From: Nautilus pompilius | Lineage: Eukaryota; Mollusca; Cephalopoda; Nautilida; Nautilidae | Reading direction: 5' to 3' | Length of the DNA stretch: 64,000 bases | Assembly: GCA_018389105.1 (NCBI GenBank) | Contig: JACATO010000058.1 | Coordinates: 283,304 to 347,303 of the forward strand | In this document: piece by piece, positions 42,901-54,900 of the stretch | Numbering within the stretch: the stretch's first letter is position 1 | How the letters are laid out: every line of letters begins with the position of its first letter | The notes under the pieces: generated by a model | Databases searched by the model: none | What the model saw: only the letters and a program-made list of their open reading frames with translations | Told to the model about the DNA's origin: nothing | Translations under genes and position numbers: made by a program

Positions 42901-45900
42901 CAGTCCCAGCAACAGAGATAACACTCCCTACATCATCATCATCATCATCTTCAATCACTCATTTCATAAGAGTGGGATGCGTTGCACCGTCGTTATGCGC
43001 ACTCTGGCCCAGTGCATCCATCTTTAGCAGTGGTTTATTCTTCTGACTTTTCCTTGTCATAGGAGACTTGCCTCTGTCATGGCTATAGTGTGTCCCCCAC
43101 CCTTGGTTCCTCTGTCCAAGTGCCTACACAGGCCACTCCCCAGCAGCAACTGGAGCAATGCCAGTAAATTACTTTGCTCAAGGGTCACAACAATGTGACA
43201 GCAGTGGGAATTGAACCCAGGACCCTTAGGTCCTGAAGCCAACACACTCACCACTGAGCCACATTGCCTGGCACTTCCTACATAAGAGAGAATCCTGCTG
43301 AGGGGACCACAGGGCTGCAATTACACTATAAAGTGTTGACAATCCTGCACCATAAAGGGGCTGAGCACTTTCAACTTTGGCAGGGAAATCCTTCCTAGAA
43401 CTCATTTGTGGGAGGAAACCAGAGAGCCTAGTAAAAGCCACTGTAGCTAGCTGATGTAGAAAAGTGAGAAGAAACCAAGCCAGAGAGATACATCAAACTA
43501 AGCCAACCTCAACCAAGAATCAAACTTGGGTCCTTAGCCCTGGCATTCCAGTCATCTAACCACTGTGTCACTGGCTGAAACTAGTTATTTGTCTTTAATT
43601 CATTAAAAATTTAAAGGGTTATGACATCTATAAAGGCTTTACATTGATCAGATAAGGAAACAGTATGTGCCACATCTTGATATAATGAACTTTAGCATTA
43701 TTATAAGCATGTGAACTTAGAGTTGCACACAGCACCAAATAAAATGTTACACCAATATTTTTTTTTTATCATTTACAAATTTCATTAAAATCAAGTTATT
43801 TATGAAAAAAACCCTTTAAAAAGTCTTATGAAGCATGTTAATTAAAATATTTAGCATTACAACCATAACAATCCACATTTGAAGGACAGAAATAGAGAAT
43901 TATCACTATCAACAGTGGTACAGCAGCAGCAATGCTCACAAACAAGTAGGCCACAAGTGATGTACTCAGCCAAAGACTGGCTTATCCAAGTTATTATCGA
44001 GAAACAAAAGAAACAGCTTGAATACTTTCCAGCTACTGGTGAATCAACACAGATAGTGTACAGCTATTAAAAGCCCATACACCCAGAGTATGTCCTGTAA
44101 GTCATGGTGTTGATAACATCTCCAGATCATGCAATGTTAGTTGACAGATTACCCTGTTTACTTATGAGTCAGTATTAACTAAACCACAATGGTTAATGTA
44201 CCATAGAATAAATGGTGGTTTGGTAACAGAGCTGTTATGGTTTGAGGTGGCATCATAGCTTGTCAGAAAACTATTAACAGAACCAGTACCATCTCATTTA
44301 TCACAGACAATGAGTTTGGCATCCTCTCACCTGATGCTACCTATATTGTTAGACAAAGCAGAAAAGTAGAATCTACATTCTAGTAATGATCCTGATTTAG
44401 CACCAATTGCATGATATATCCAAAACTATATAAACCTTCATTAAACTGCATCAGCAACAGAGGGATGTTACTGAATATGGAAGCTACTAAAAGATACTTG
44501 TCCAGTTGTAATACTGCTTGTTCTGTTTGTTCTTTCTTTACTGGCCATGAAAGAGAGAAATCTGACAATCAAGAATAAAAATTCTTAACTATTCATCTGC
44601 CCCATGATAAAAACAGGATCATAAAAATGAAATTCCAGATGCCAGAAAGGGAGACAAAGCAAGATACTGGAACTGAACCCTTTAAACTGAACTTACCACC
44701 TTAACAAATGTTCAGTTGTAGAACAGGGAAGAACACATTGTATAATCTGGTTGGTTTGAAATTTTAGATTTGACTTGAGAAAAAAAAAAAGCTAAACTAT
44801 AAATTATGGTTACTCCATTAGAAATTAATTATATCAAGGAGGTCATGAACCAGCTAAGTTTTAAAAAATATCGCTTGATTCAGAAGTGTGTGAGATCCAG
44901 TTTTAGACTAAACACCGAATTAACCGAAATAGAAATGTTTAGCTATGTTATCCTTGCATTATACCAAAACCCACAATTTGATTTCACTAAATGCACATTA
45001 CTCTAATAACCATTCTTGTTGCTACCATGCAAATAAAGTACTTGGCTTTGTGATAATTCTAAAAATTAAAAGTTTCAATTTTTAGAATTAAGTTTTAAAA
45101 AATAAGATTACTTCAAATAACCTAAATATTGATAGCAAAAAATAGATTTTAAGTGAAACCAAACAAAAATTGACAACATTAGTAGATATCTACACCATGA
45201 CAATTTTAGCAAGTAATAAGAGTGTCGAGTTGTTTTAATTACCTTTTTACACTTATAAATAGTCACAAGGCACATAGATAACAGTATATCAAGAAGTCCA
45301 ATTGTCTCACAAAATTACATAAATGAATCAACATGAAATGTATAGTTCTTAAAATGGGTAAAAAAATATCTCAAGTGCTAGAAGCATGTCAAAAGATCCG
45401 ATAACTCTATATCCTTAATATTCTTAAGGATTTTATAGAATTGTCTGACATATTAGTTTTAAAGCTAGAAAATATATCTCCAATGGATAGTGTTGCAAAA
45501 CTGAACAGTACATTTTGAACTTTCCAGTTTATTTTCATAAAGATGCAAAATAAATTGGTTTTATTAGGCAAAAAGAAACAATACAACCAGTTTAGCCATT
45601 TTGTTCTATTATGGCAAAATGTTTAAAATTAACTCTGAATTAAAATTTAAAAAAAATCACAATTTTACAAGTCCTTGGTCTTTATTAATGTTGTACACTA
45701 TCAAGCAATGGCATTTATTTTTTCGTGCATAGCCAAAGTTTCAGATGTGGAACAGCTGTCAAGCAGTCTTTTTAAACACAAAATTCTTGGCCTTACATCC
45801 ATAACAAATACCCAATGCATCCTTGACAATTACATTATAAAAGTGAGTCATCTAGTAGGGACTATCAAACAAAACCTGCCAGGATACCATTACAGCGATG

Positions 45901-48900
45901 CTATTTTAGCTAGGTTTCATTTGAGAGGTCCTAGTATAAGTGATCATAGCTGCAGTACTGTAGAGAGAATAATAGCACTGAGCTTTGATTGGAGAAATAC
46001 TGAAACAAATAAACAGCAGTTTGAAGAAAAAAAATTTTTTTTTTACTAGGCAGGGCCATTTGTAATAAATTCTGTACATAATCTAAATACCATCATGTTT
46101 TTTTTTTTTTTTTTTAAAGCAAAAGAATGTAGTAGTCCAACCATACCACCTTCACCCATGGTATTACTACATAGTTATGTAAGGTGTGGTAACTTTCCCC
46201 ATTCCCAGTTTGCACTAACACATTCTGGATGTCATTGAGTGGTGATCTATCTATCTATCTAAATTAGAGTCAGCAGGAATTCTAAATAATCAAACAGGAA
46301 GTCAGGGCAATTTGTCAAGAATTTCCCAAATGACTTTTACCCAATGTACAAAGCCTCCATTAAAAAAATAAAATCCAAACAAATGGATATAAAGATTTTT
46401 CAAAGGAGCAATGTTTCTGCCCCTTCTTCAGATTTACCACTTTATTAAACGGTGTTAATTCCAGCCACCAAGTCACATGTAATCATAGTCAACCTTAAAA
46501 CCTCACAACAGAGTCTTGCCAGTAATAAGAGTGCACTAAACTGCTGATAAGTTGCCTCTGAATTTAGAAATCAGCATGATCTATGAATCCCTAAAGCCAA
46601 GCCCAACACATCAAAGCTGGTTATCCAGGTCTCACCCTGTTGCCCCAAATCCTATTAGCTGCAGTTAACAGCTGCTTTAAGCTTCTCAAGGTGAACACCC
46701 AAACGCTGGGCTATGCTGCTAGGAAGCCTGTAAGTCTATTACTCATGAGCTTATATGTCATAAAACAGCTTCAAGGTTTCTTTTCTCTACTATTAGCCTG
46801 GCTAGTACCTACCACTGTATGCACCTTTTATCTACTAAAGATGTTTTCTTATTTTTATTATTGAATGCAAATGAAAAGCCAGTATTTTCTTTTATTGTTT
46901 TCACTAATAGAAAAATCTTTTTTTTCTTTTGCAACACATAGCTGCTAAAACATCCTTATCCTAAACTAAAAGCTATCATGCACATTTTCCTAAAGAAAAC
47001 TTTGAATATGTACTATCATTTAATCTATCACTAAAGAAAGCAAGGCACCAAGGGCAGACAAGACAACAAAATCAAAGGTTAACTTTTGAGAAGCTGATTT
47101 AGGATAAAACATATCAACCCTGAGCAAAAATAAAATCTTACAATCTAGAGATAGAAAAATACGGTGAGGAGCATCTCCATGACTAAGTCAAGGCAGTCTT
47201 TTGGATGCAAATGTTGCCGAAATGATTCTATGACTTACTTGATACACTGTAACATGTATACATGACAAAATCATGATCCCATTTTTTTCATGCCACTAAC
47301 AATTGCAAGTGTCACTCTAGAAATGACCAACTTGGAGAGCAGGTGCATCTTCAGCAAAAGAATGATAATGACTATGCGTACACGCAAGTTTATTTCAGAT
47401 TACTTTTGTTGGCGTGGGTTGAGAAGCGACTGCTAATCTTTAGAATGTCCCGACTAGCTAAGCTATATTTCCTGCCACCATATCTCTTGAAAGCATTTCA
47501 CATGACTACTTGGCTTATTTGATTTGACAATCATGAGACCAGGGCCAGCCAGTATAAATTGGAAAAACTGGTACTATTCAAGAAATATGAGACAAATGAG
47601 TTGAGATTTTGTCCCTGATGTACAACCCGGAGCCAAAAGTTACTGTGAACAAACATTTGGGGCCCTTCAGAGGACACTGTTGGCAGTACATGCTTTTAAA
47701 AAGGAAGCACAGTATGGTTTAAAGTGGTGGATGGCTCACAACACCAAATCCAACTATGTCTTAAACATGCAAGTGTACTATGAAAACTACTTGTCAAAGC
47801 TCCAGAATGTAGCTGGAGATGCACATGGCACTGGATATGTCTGAGGGATTGCAAGAGAATAACATCATAGTGGATGATTTTTTCATATTGTATTGGCTTG
47901 AGGCTAAACTTTTGAAGAAAATACTCAATACTCAGGTTGATAAGAAGAAAGCATTTCCAAATGGATAAGAAAGAACAAAAATGTTCTTGTCATGAGCAAG
48001 TTGCTAAGGACACAACAGTGAAAGGAGGAAACAAGGAAAAAGCCCCACATCTCCCTTGACCATAATGCTACAAAGGAGGATGTGAATAACCTAGAAAAAC
48101 TATTAGCTGGCCACACCTGCCAATGAAGGGCCTGCTGGCTTGTGGCATTGTTCTAATGGGGAACATCCGGCCCGCGAGACCATTTGATCACGCTCACGAG
48201 GCTATTCATAAATGCAATTTCATAAACTCATGAAATTATAATTATTTTTTTTTTAATGTACTGGGCTACAGGTTATTTCAATTCAATTAAATGTCAACTA
48301 ACTCGGCAGTGCAGCAGCGTCATACTCATGAAATTAAATTTCTCGAATTGTATTGTGATTGGTTGTTTTTCTCCAGGTGCGCGCTGCACTTGTACGTTAC
48401 TTCACCCCTCTAAAATTTTCAGCATGCAGAATTAAGATGGCGACTGCAAAAATAAAAGTTGACGTGGAATGTCGAGTTTTCCAAGAGAAATGGACAAATG
48501 ATTATTTTTTTTTTGTTGAAGTTAAAGGCAAACCTGTGTGCCTAGTTTGCGGGGATGCGTTATCAGTAATGAAAAAGGCCAATTTGGAGCTTCATTACAG
48601 CCTGAAGCATGCTAAACTCAATGAGTTGGGAAGACAAATGCATCTGGATAAAATCAATGCTTTTCAGTGGGGTTTGGAATCACAAAAGCCGCCGCTTTCA
48701 CGAGACCTTGTTGTGACAGAGAAAATGTTTATTCAGGCGAGTTGTGTAGGGAGTGAGCTAATCGCAAAGAAGCTGAAGCCTCATTCAGAGGGACAGTTTG
48801 TGAAAGAGTGCATCATCGTTGTCACTGCAGAGTTGTTAGCACCAGACAAAAATTGTTTCAAAGTGTTAGTTTGTCTCAAAGAACCGTCTCAGATCTGATT

Positions 48901-51900
48901 ACTGACATAGCACAAGATATTGAAAAAAACAATGAAGGACTCTGCAAGAGATTTCCAATTTTTCTCTCTGGCCTGTGACAAGACAATGGACATAACAAAT
49001 ACTGCCCAAATGGCCATTTTTGTTTGTGGGATAACTGCCAAGTTTGACACACAAGAGGAATTGCTCTCATTGGAAGCCATGCATGGCACTACAAGAGGTG
49101 AGGACTTGTTTGAGAGACTTGTTTTGGCAATGAACAAACTTTAGCTAACATTTGAAAAGTCAAGTGGCCTTACTACAGATGGAGCTCCAGCCATTGTTGG
49201 CTCGCAAAAGGGTTAATTGCATTTGTTAAAAAAGAACTGAATCGTCTGTCTTGATCTAAGTGATTTAATTGTATGTCACTGCATCATACACCAAGAAAGT
49301 CTGCCTGCACAGTCATTGCGGCTCAATGTGATGTCAACAGTAGTGTCATGCATAAATTTTATCAAAAACAGAGGGCTAAACAGCCACCAATTTAAGGAGT
49401 TACTGAATGATCTTGACTCAGTACGGTGATCTTGTTTATCATTGTGAAGTGCGGTGGCTGAATCATGGGAACATGCTCATGCAGTTTTACGAACTACAGG
49501 ATGAAGTCAAGCAATTCATGGAGATGAAGGGAAGACCTGTCGCGGAACTCAGCGATAGCAAGTGGCTGTGTGATCTAGCATTCATGGTTGACATTACCAA
49601 GTACCTCTCAACCCAACCAGTTTCTCAGTTCTCTACTTTCAAACATGAAATCATTTGAAGCTAAATTAAAGCTGTGGATAGTGCAACTTGAAAGGAGTAA
49701 CACTGTGCATTTCCCCACTCTGCAAGAAAAGCCTTCTACGACATCTGAATATGCTGGTAAAGGTGCAAAACTAATTCAGACATTTACTGAAAGATTTCAG
49801 GATATGAAAAGTAAACAACAGGAGTTGAACATCATTGCTACACTGTTTAATGTGGAACCAGCTGATGTGACTGATAATCTACAACACGAAATAATTCAGC
49901 TGCAACATGAGGATCCGAAAGCTAGGTACAGCAACCTCCCACTGCTTGAGTTCTATAGACATTACATAAGTGCTGATGATTTTCCCACTATGAGGAGACA
50001 TGCACTGAAATATGCATCTGCATTCAGAATGACTTACTGCTGCAAGCAGTTCTTTTCAAAACTGACCCTCGCAAAGAGTCGACTGCACTCCAGACTGACC
50101 GATGCAAACCTGGAAAAGCAGTTGTGAGTAGCAACATCATCAATACCAGCTGACATCACATGCTTCACCAAAGAGAAGCAGTTCCAGCCATTGCATTAGG
50201 GGTGAGTTAAATGTTTGACCAAAAAAAGCAGGTTGATTTTTAAGTTGATAATTTTGTATGGCCCACGAAAGTTATAAGAAATATCCAAATGGCCCTTGAT
50301 AGGAAAAAGGTTCCCCACCCCTGTTTTAAAGCATCCTGGGCATGTCAACATATAAGCGCCTTTGTCTTGTGGACAAAAATACATCTAGAGTGAAACTCCA
50401 TCAAACTTTGCCAATGCACACTTTTTTTTTTTTAAATATTGGGAAAGGCCCTAGTTGAACTCCCTGATCAAAACCAGATCTAAGGAGCCTAGAAAACTGG
50501 CAGAAATTGCTATAGTGCAGAATGTTCAGGAAAAGGTAAATGAACATGCACCACCAACACCAACTGGAATTGAAATAATTAATAAACGAGCTTAATGCTG
50601 TTTTTGCCTGTCCAGCAATGACAACAAGATGACATCACCCGTTGTGCAAGATGCAAAAAGCATCTTTGCCAACAACATGGCTTTACATTTTGGCAGTCCT
50701 GTGCTACTACGTAATATATATTACCTAATAAAAAAAGCTGAGACATTATTTACAGGTATTACAAAAAAACAAACATGCCATACCACTATTATATGATATT
50801 TAAAAGTGGAAGTGTTTTATTTTTGGGTAAACATGATAAAGGAAATACTGATGGCAAAAATTGTTGCTAGACAAAAAAAAATAATAATAAAGTGGGGGGA
50901 AACCACAAGGAAAAGAAAACTGCACTAAGAAAGTTGCATAAAACCATCCCATTTCATCAATAGCTACTGAAGAGTGTGAACAGGCAGGCAAGCCATTGAC
51001 AATAAACTTGGCGCCACAGCATTATCTCTTGCTTGTTTTATCAATGCTATATTCAAAGAAAGGAGACCTCATGATGAGTGCGAGCAGTGCTCTGCTGCGA
51101 AAGGTTCAAGCTGACATTTATGTGAAAATATGGTACTTGACTTTAAGAATGTCATCTCTGTAGATGACCATGTTGAATTGTTATCTCATGCAAGCAATAT
51201 GCACAAGGTTGCATCTGCCTTGAGTTGCTACCTCTATCCATCATAGCCAGAAACCTTTTTCTTAGGTGTGTTGTGCAAATGTAGTGGTCCTGCAGAGAAG
51301 CCGTTATTCTTGAGTGTCTGACATGGATATTGCAGTCAAGTCAAACCTGCCACAGCAATTTCTCTTTATATTGCTTAGTCTAGGAATCATTACCCAAAAA
51401 ACGCTTGGTGAATACAGCTCATCAGATAGGAAAAATAATCACCATTTTCTCAAGTAATATTCTGTAAAATTTCAATGAAAAAAAAAAAAATTCCAAAAAT
51501 CAATGCTGGTGTCATGAATGCTTAGGTTAGTTAACTGATATTTTTCTTCAGGCCAGCCACAGACCACAGGCTCGCTGTGTCATCTGCAAGTTTCACTGAA
51601 CACTGAATACTCAGTTGTCAATATTTTTCAAGTAGTGCATTTTAAAATTGGATCAATATAGTTTGTAACCCTTTTCAGCCAAAGACTGATACACACAAAA
51701 TCACACATGGAATGCTCAAATCAATTCATTACCAAGCATGCCATTTCTAGTAATTAAAGTCATTAAATTCTACTGCAAAATAACTGCATCGCACTTCAAA
51801 ATAGTCACCCTCAAGACAACAACTTGGTGATGGCAAAAGGTAAAATTTGCCAAAATGTAAAGGTTTTCCAATTAGTTCTAAAAAAATGGTGGGAAACACT

Positions 51901-54900
51901 TGAGCTAACTGTCTGGTTTCTGTATCACATCACCAATAACTTTCTGCTCTCATGAAGACAGCCCTTTCTGAATACTGCTGGATGTGGGACAAGTGCTGAT
52001 GAAAGTGCTTGCTTGTTTGTTTCCAAGCCCAATGAAATCAATTTATTAACAAGTGTTATATAATTTTAAAACATTTATTCCTGGAACTTCTTGATCAGCT
52101 TTTGCAATTCAGTTCTTCACCTTACCAAAAAGAGCACCACAGTACAAAATCAGAATAAAAAGGACATGCTAGAAATGTTCTATCTAAAGTAGCTGTCAAA
52201 TTCTGTGTAAAAATATGCATCATTATTAAATGAATTAATCAGTTGCAATGTAGCTTACAAACGAAATACTAGGCCAGATATTCCATAGTGACCTGTTCTG
52301 TATAATAATAGATTTGGGTATTTTATAGATACCAAAGGTTCCTTTTACATTCAAATTATGAAGTGGCATCATTCTGTCAGTGGTTAAACAAGTCTTAGAA
52401 AACAGATTTAATGGACTGATTTTAGTATACACAACAAATTGATCAATGACTTAATTTCTATTTTCCTTTTTTTTTCTTCTATATTTAAAATAATTAGTAT
52501 GCAGTTACATACTGTTATCCAAACTGCAACTTAGGCTTAGTATGTAGTCAGTCAATAGGTGGTATCCATAAGTGAAATCAACGAGAGACAGTCTTGCCCA
52601 TAAAGGAATTGTGCTGGTGCCTTGATGTTGTTATTTAGGGGGAGTCAATTTGTGAAGGTCAAGCAAGAAAAGATTGATTTGGGAAAATGAGTGAGCCATT
52701 GCACACATACATGTGTATCTCAAAAAATTAGAATATCGTGGAAGAATTCATTTTTTTTTCCATAATTTAATTCAAACAGGGAAACTTTCATATATTCTAG
52801 ATTCATTACACATAAAGTGAAATATTTCAAGCCTTTTTTTTTTTTAATTTTGATGATTATGGCTCAGCTCATGAAAATCAAAAACCCACTATCTCAAAAT
52901 ATTAGAATTATTTTTTTAATTGATCTTATGAAATAAAGGATTTATAAATAGAAATGTCGAACTTCTAAAAAGTATGTTCGTTAATGCACTCAATACTTGT
53001 TCGGGGCTCCTTTTGCACGAATCACTGCATCAATGCGGCATGGTATGGAGGTGATCAGCCTGTGGCACTGCTGAGGTGTTATGGAAACCCAGGTTGCTTT
53101 GATAGCGGCCTTCAGCTTGTCTGTATTGTTGGGTCTGGTGTCTCTCGTCTTCCTCTTGACAATACTATGGGGTTCAGGTCAGGCGAGTTGGCTGGCCAAT
53201 CAAGCACAGTAATACCATGGTCAGCAAACCAGTTACTAGTAGTTTTGGCACTGGGCAGGTGCCAAGTCCTGCTGGAAAAGGAAATCAGCATCTCCATAAA
53301 GCTTGTCAGCAGACGGAAACATGAAGTGCTCTAAAATCTCCTGGTTGATGGCTGCATTGACTTTGGACTTGATAAAACAGTGGACCAACACCAGATGATG
53401 ACATGGCACCCCAAATCATCACTGATTGTGGAAACTTCACACTGGACTTCAAACAATTTGGATTCTGTGCCTCTCCACTCTTCCTCCAGACTGTGGGACC
53501 TTGATTTCCAAATGAAATGCAAAATTTACTTTCATTTGAAAAGTGGACTTTGGACCACTGAGCAATGGCTTGACACTAGGAATGCAACACTTGTAGCCCA
53601 TTTCCTGGACACGTCTGTATGTGGTGGCTCATGATGCACTGACTCCAGCCTCAGTCCACTCCTTGTGAAGCTCCCCCAAGTTCTTGAATCGGCTTTGCTT
53701 GATAATCCTCTCAAGGCTGCGGTTATCCCTCTTGCTTGTGCACCTTTTCCTACCACATTATTCCCTTCCAGTCAACTTTCCATGAATATGCTTTGATATA
53801 GCACTCTGCGAACAGCCAGCTCTTTCAGCAATGACCTTCTGTGGCTTACCCTCCTTGTGGAGGGTGTCAATGAGTGTCTTCTGGACAACTGTCAAGCCAG
53901 CAGTCTTCCCCATGATTGTGGTTGTGTGTACTGAACCAGATTGAGAGATTTGTGGTATTTATACTGCATAAATAGTGATTTACTCAAACTCGAAATGGAA
54001 TATTCTAATATTTTGAGATACGTTTTTTCTATTTTTTTGAGCTGTAGGCCGTAATTATCAAAATTAAAATTAAAAAATGCTTGAAGCATTTTAGTTTACA
54101 TGTAATGAGTGTAGAATATATACAATTTTCACTTTCTAAAATAACTGACAAAAAATATTGAACTCTTCCATGATATTCTAATTTTTTTGAGATGCACCTT
54201 TATATATATATACATAAAATCACTCTTCAACATAATTACCAACTGCAGAAATATACCTTGTCCAACATTCAACCAGAGCTGGTATACTTGCAGTAAAAAA
54301 GAAAAAGCAACTGATGTTTGGCATTAACACTTTGCACAAGTTTTCTTCTTTTTCCACTTCTTGGACAGGACTATATGAGACAGTCAACTATAGTGCATTT
54401 ATCAGAAATGCTTTAACACATTGGACCTGCCACATCCAAAAATTATTGGCCTATACATGGAAATTCTTCTCTAGAGGCAACTAAGTGCTATGCTTTTCCA
54501 TCAACATATCTTCCCAACATATATCAGCTACCTTTCAACTTTTTGCTAAACAATGCCTGCTGCTCTTCTAATGGGCCTGACTCCAATACACCTGCCAACC
54601 TGGAATGTTGCACCATATTTAATCTATGACAGCAATCATCTCTACCTCAGAACATGGAATTTAAACATACTCTAGAACAGTGGTTTCCAAAATTTTTTGC
54701 TGAGACTCTCAATTGACCAAAAGCAGGACCTCAAAACCCTCAGGCTTCAGATAAAATTTAAATATGCATATATAAATATAAATGAACATACATATGTAAT
54801 TATATCTATTTAAGTATTATTTATTTATTTTCATTTTCTAATTATTTAAAATTAAAAGAAATCTGATGTAAATTCATGTTTAAAATATCTTATTCAATGT

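Larger units (their letters stand above)
47430..50725 (+). mobile_element. piggyBac DNA transposon 2, split by a hAT insertion
   Basis: The 5' part (about 47430-48146) carries [61 protein letters not shown] and a [16 protein letters not shown] block followed by GHTC, a piggyBac succession. The hAT element follows. Directly after its right end the piggyBac protein resumes: [12 protein letters not shown], then a C-terminal cysteine-rich block [16 protein letters not shown] ending near 50715. In VTVNKHL the expected catalytic Asp is Asn. Stops and frame changes also break each half. No terminal repeats or TTAA ends were located. Confidence 0.8.

Noticed and set aside
43200-43271. Possible tRNA gene
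   Set aside because: A and B boxes are present but the sequence has no acceptor stem fold and continues into a SINE body with a tail and target duplications.
45675-46049. New host exon
   Set aside because: No family match and no splice sites that fit GIPC; kept only as a low-interest finding.
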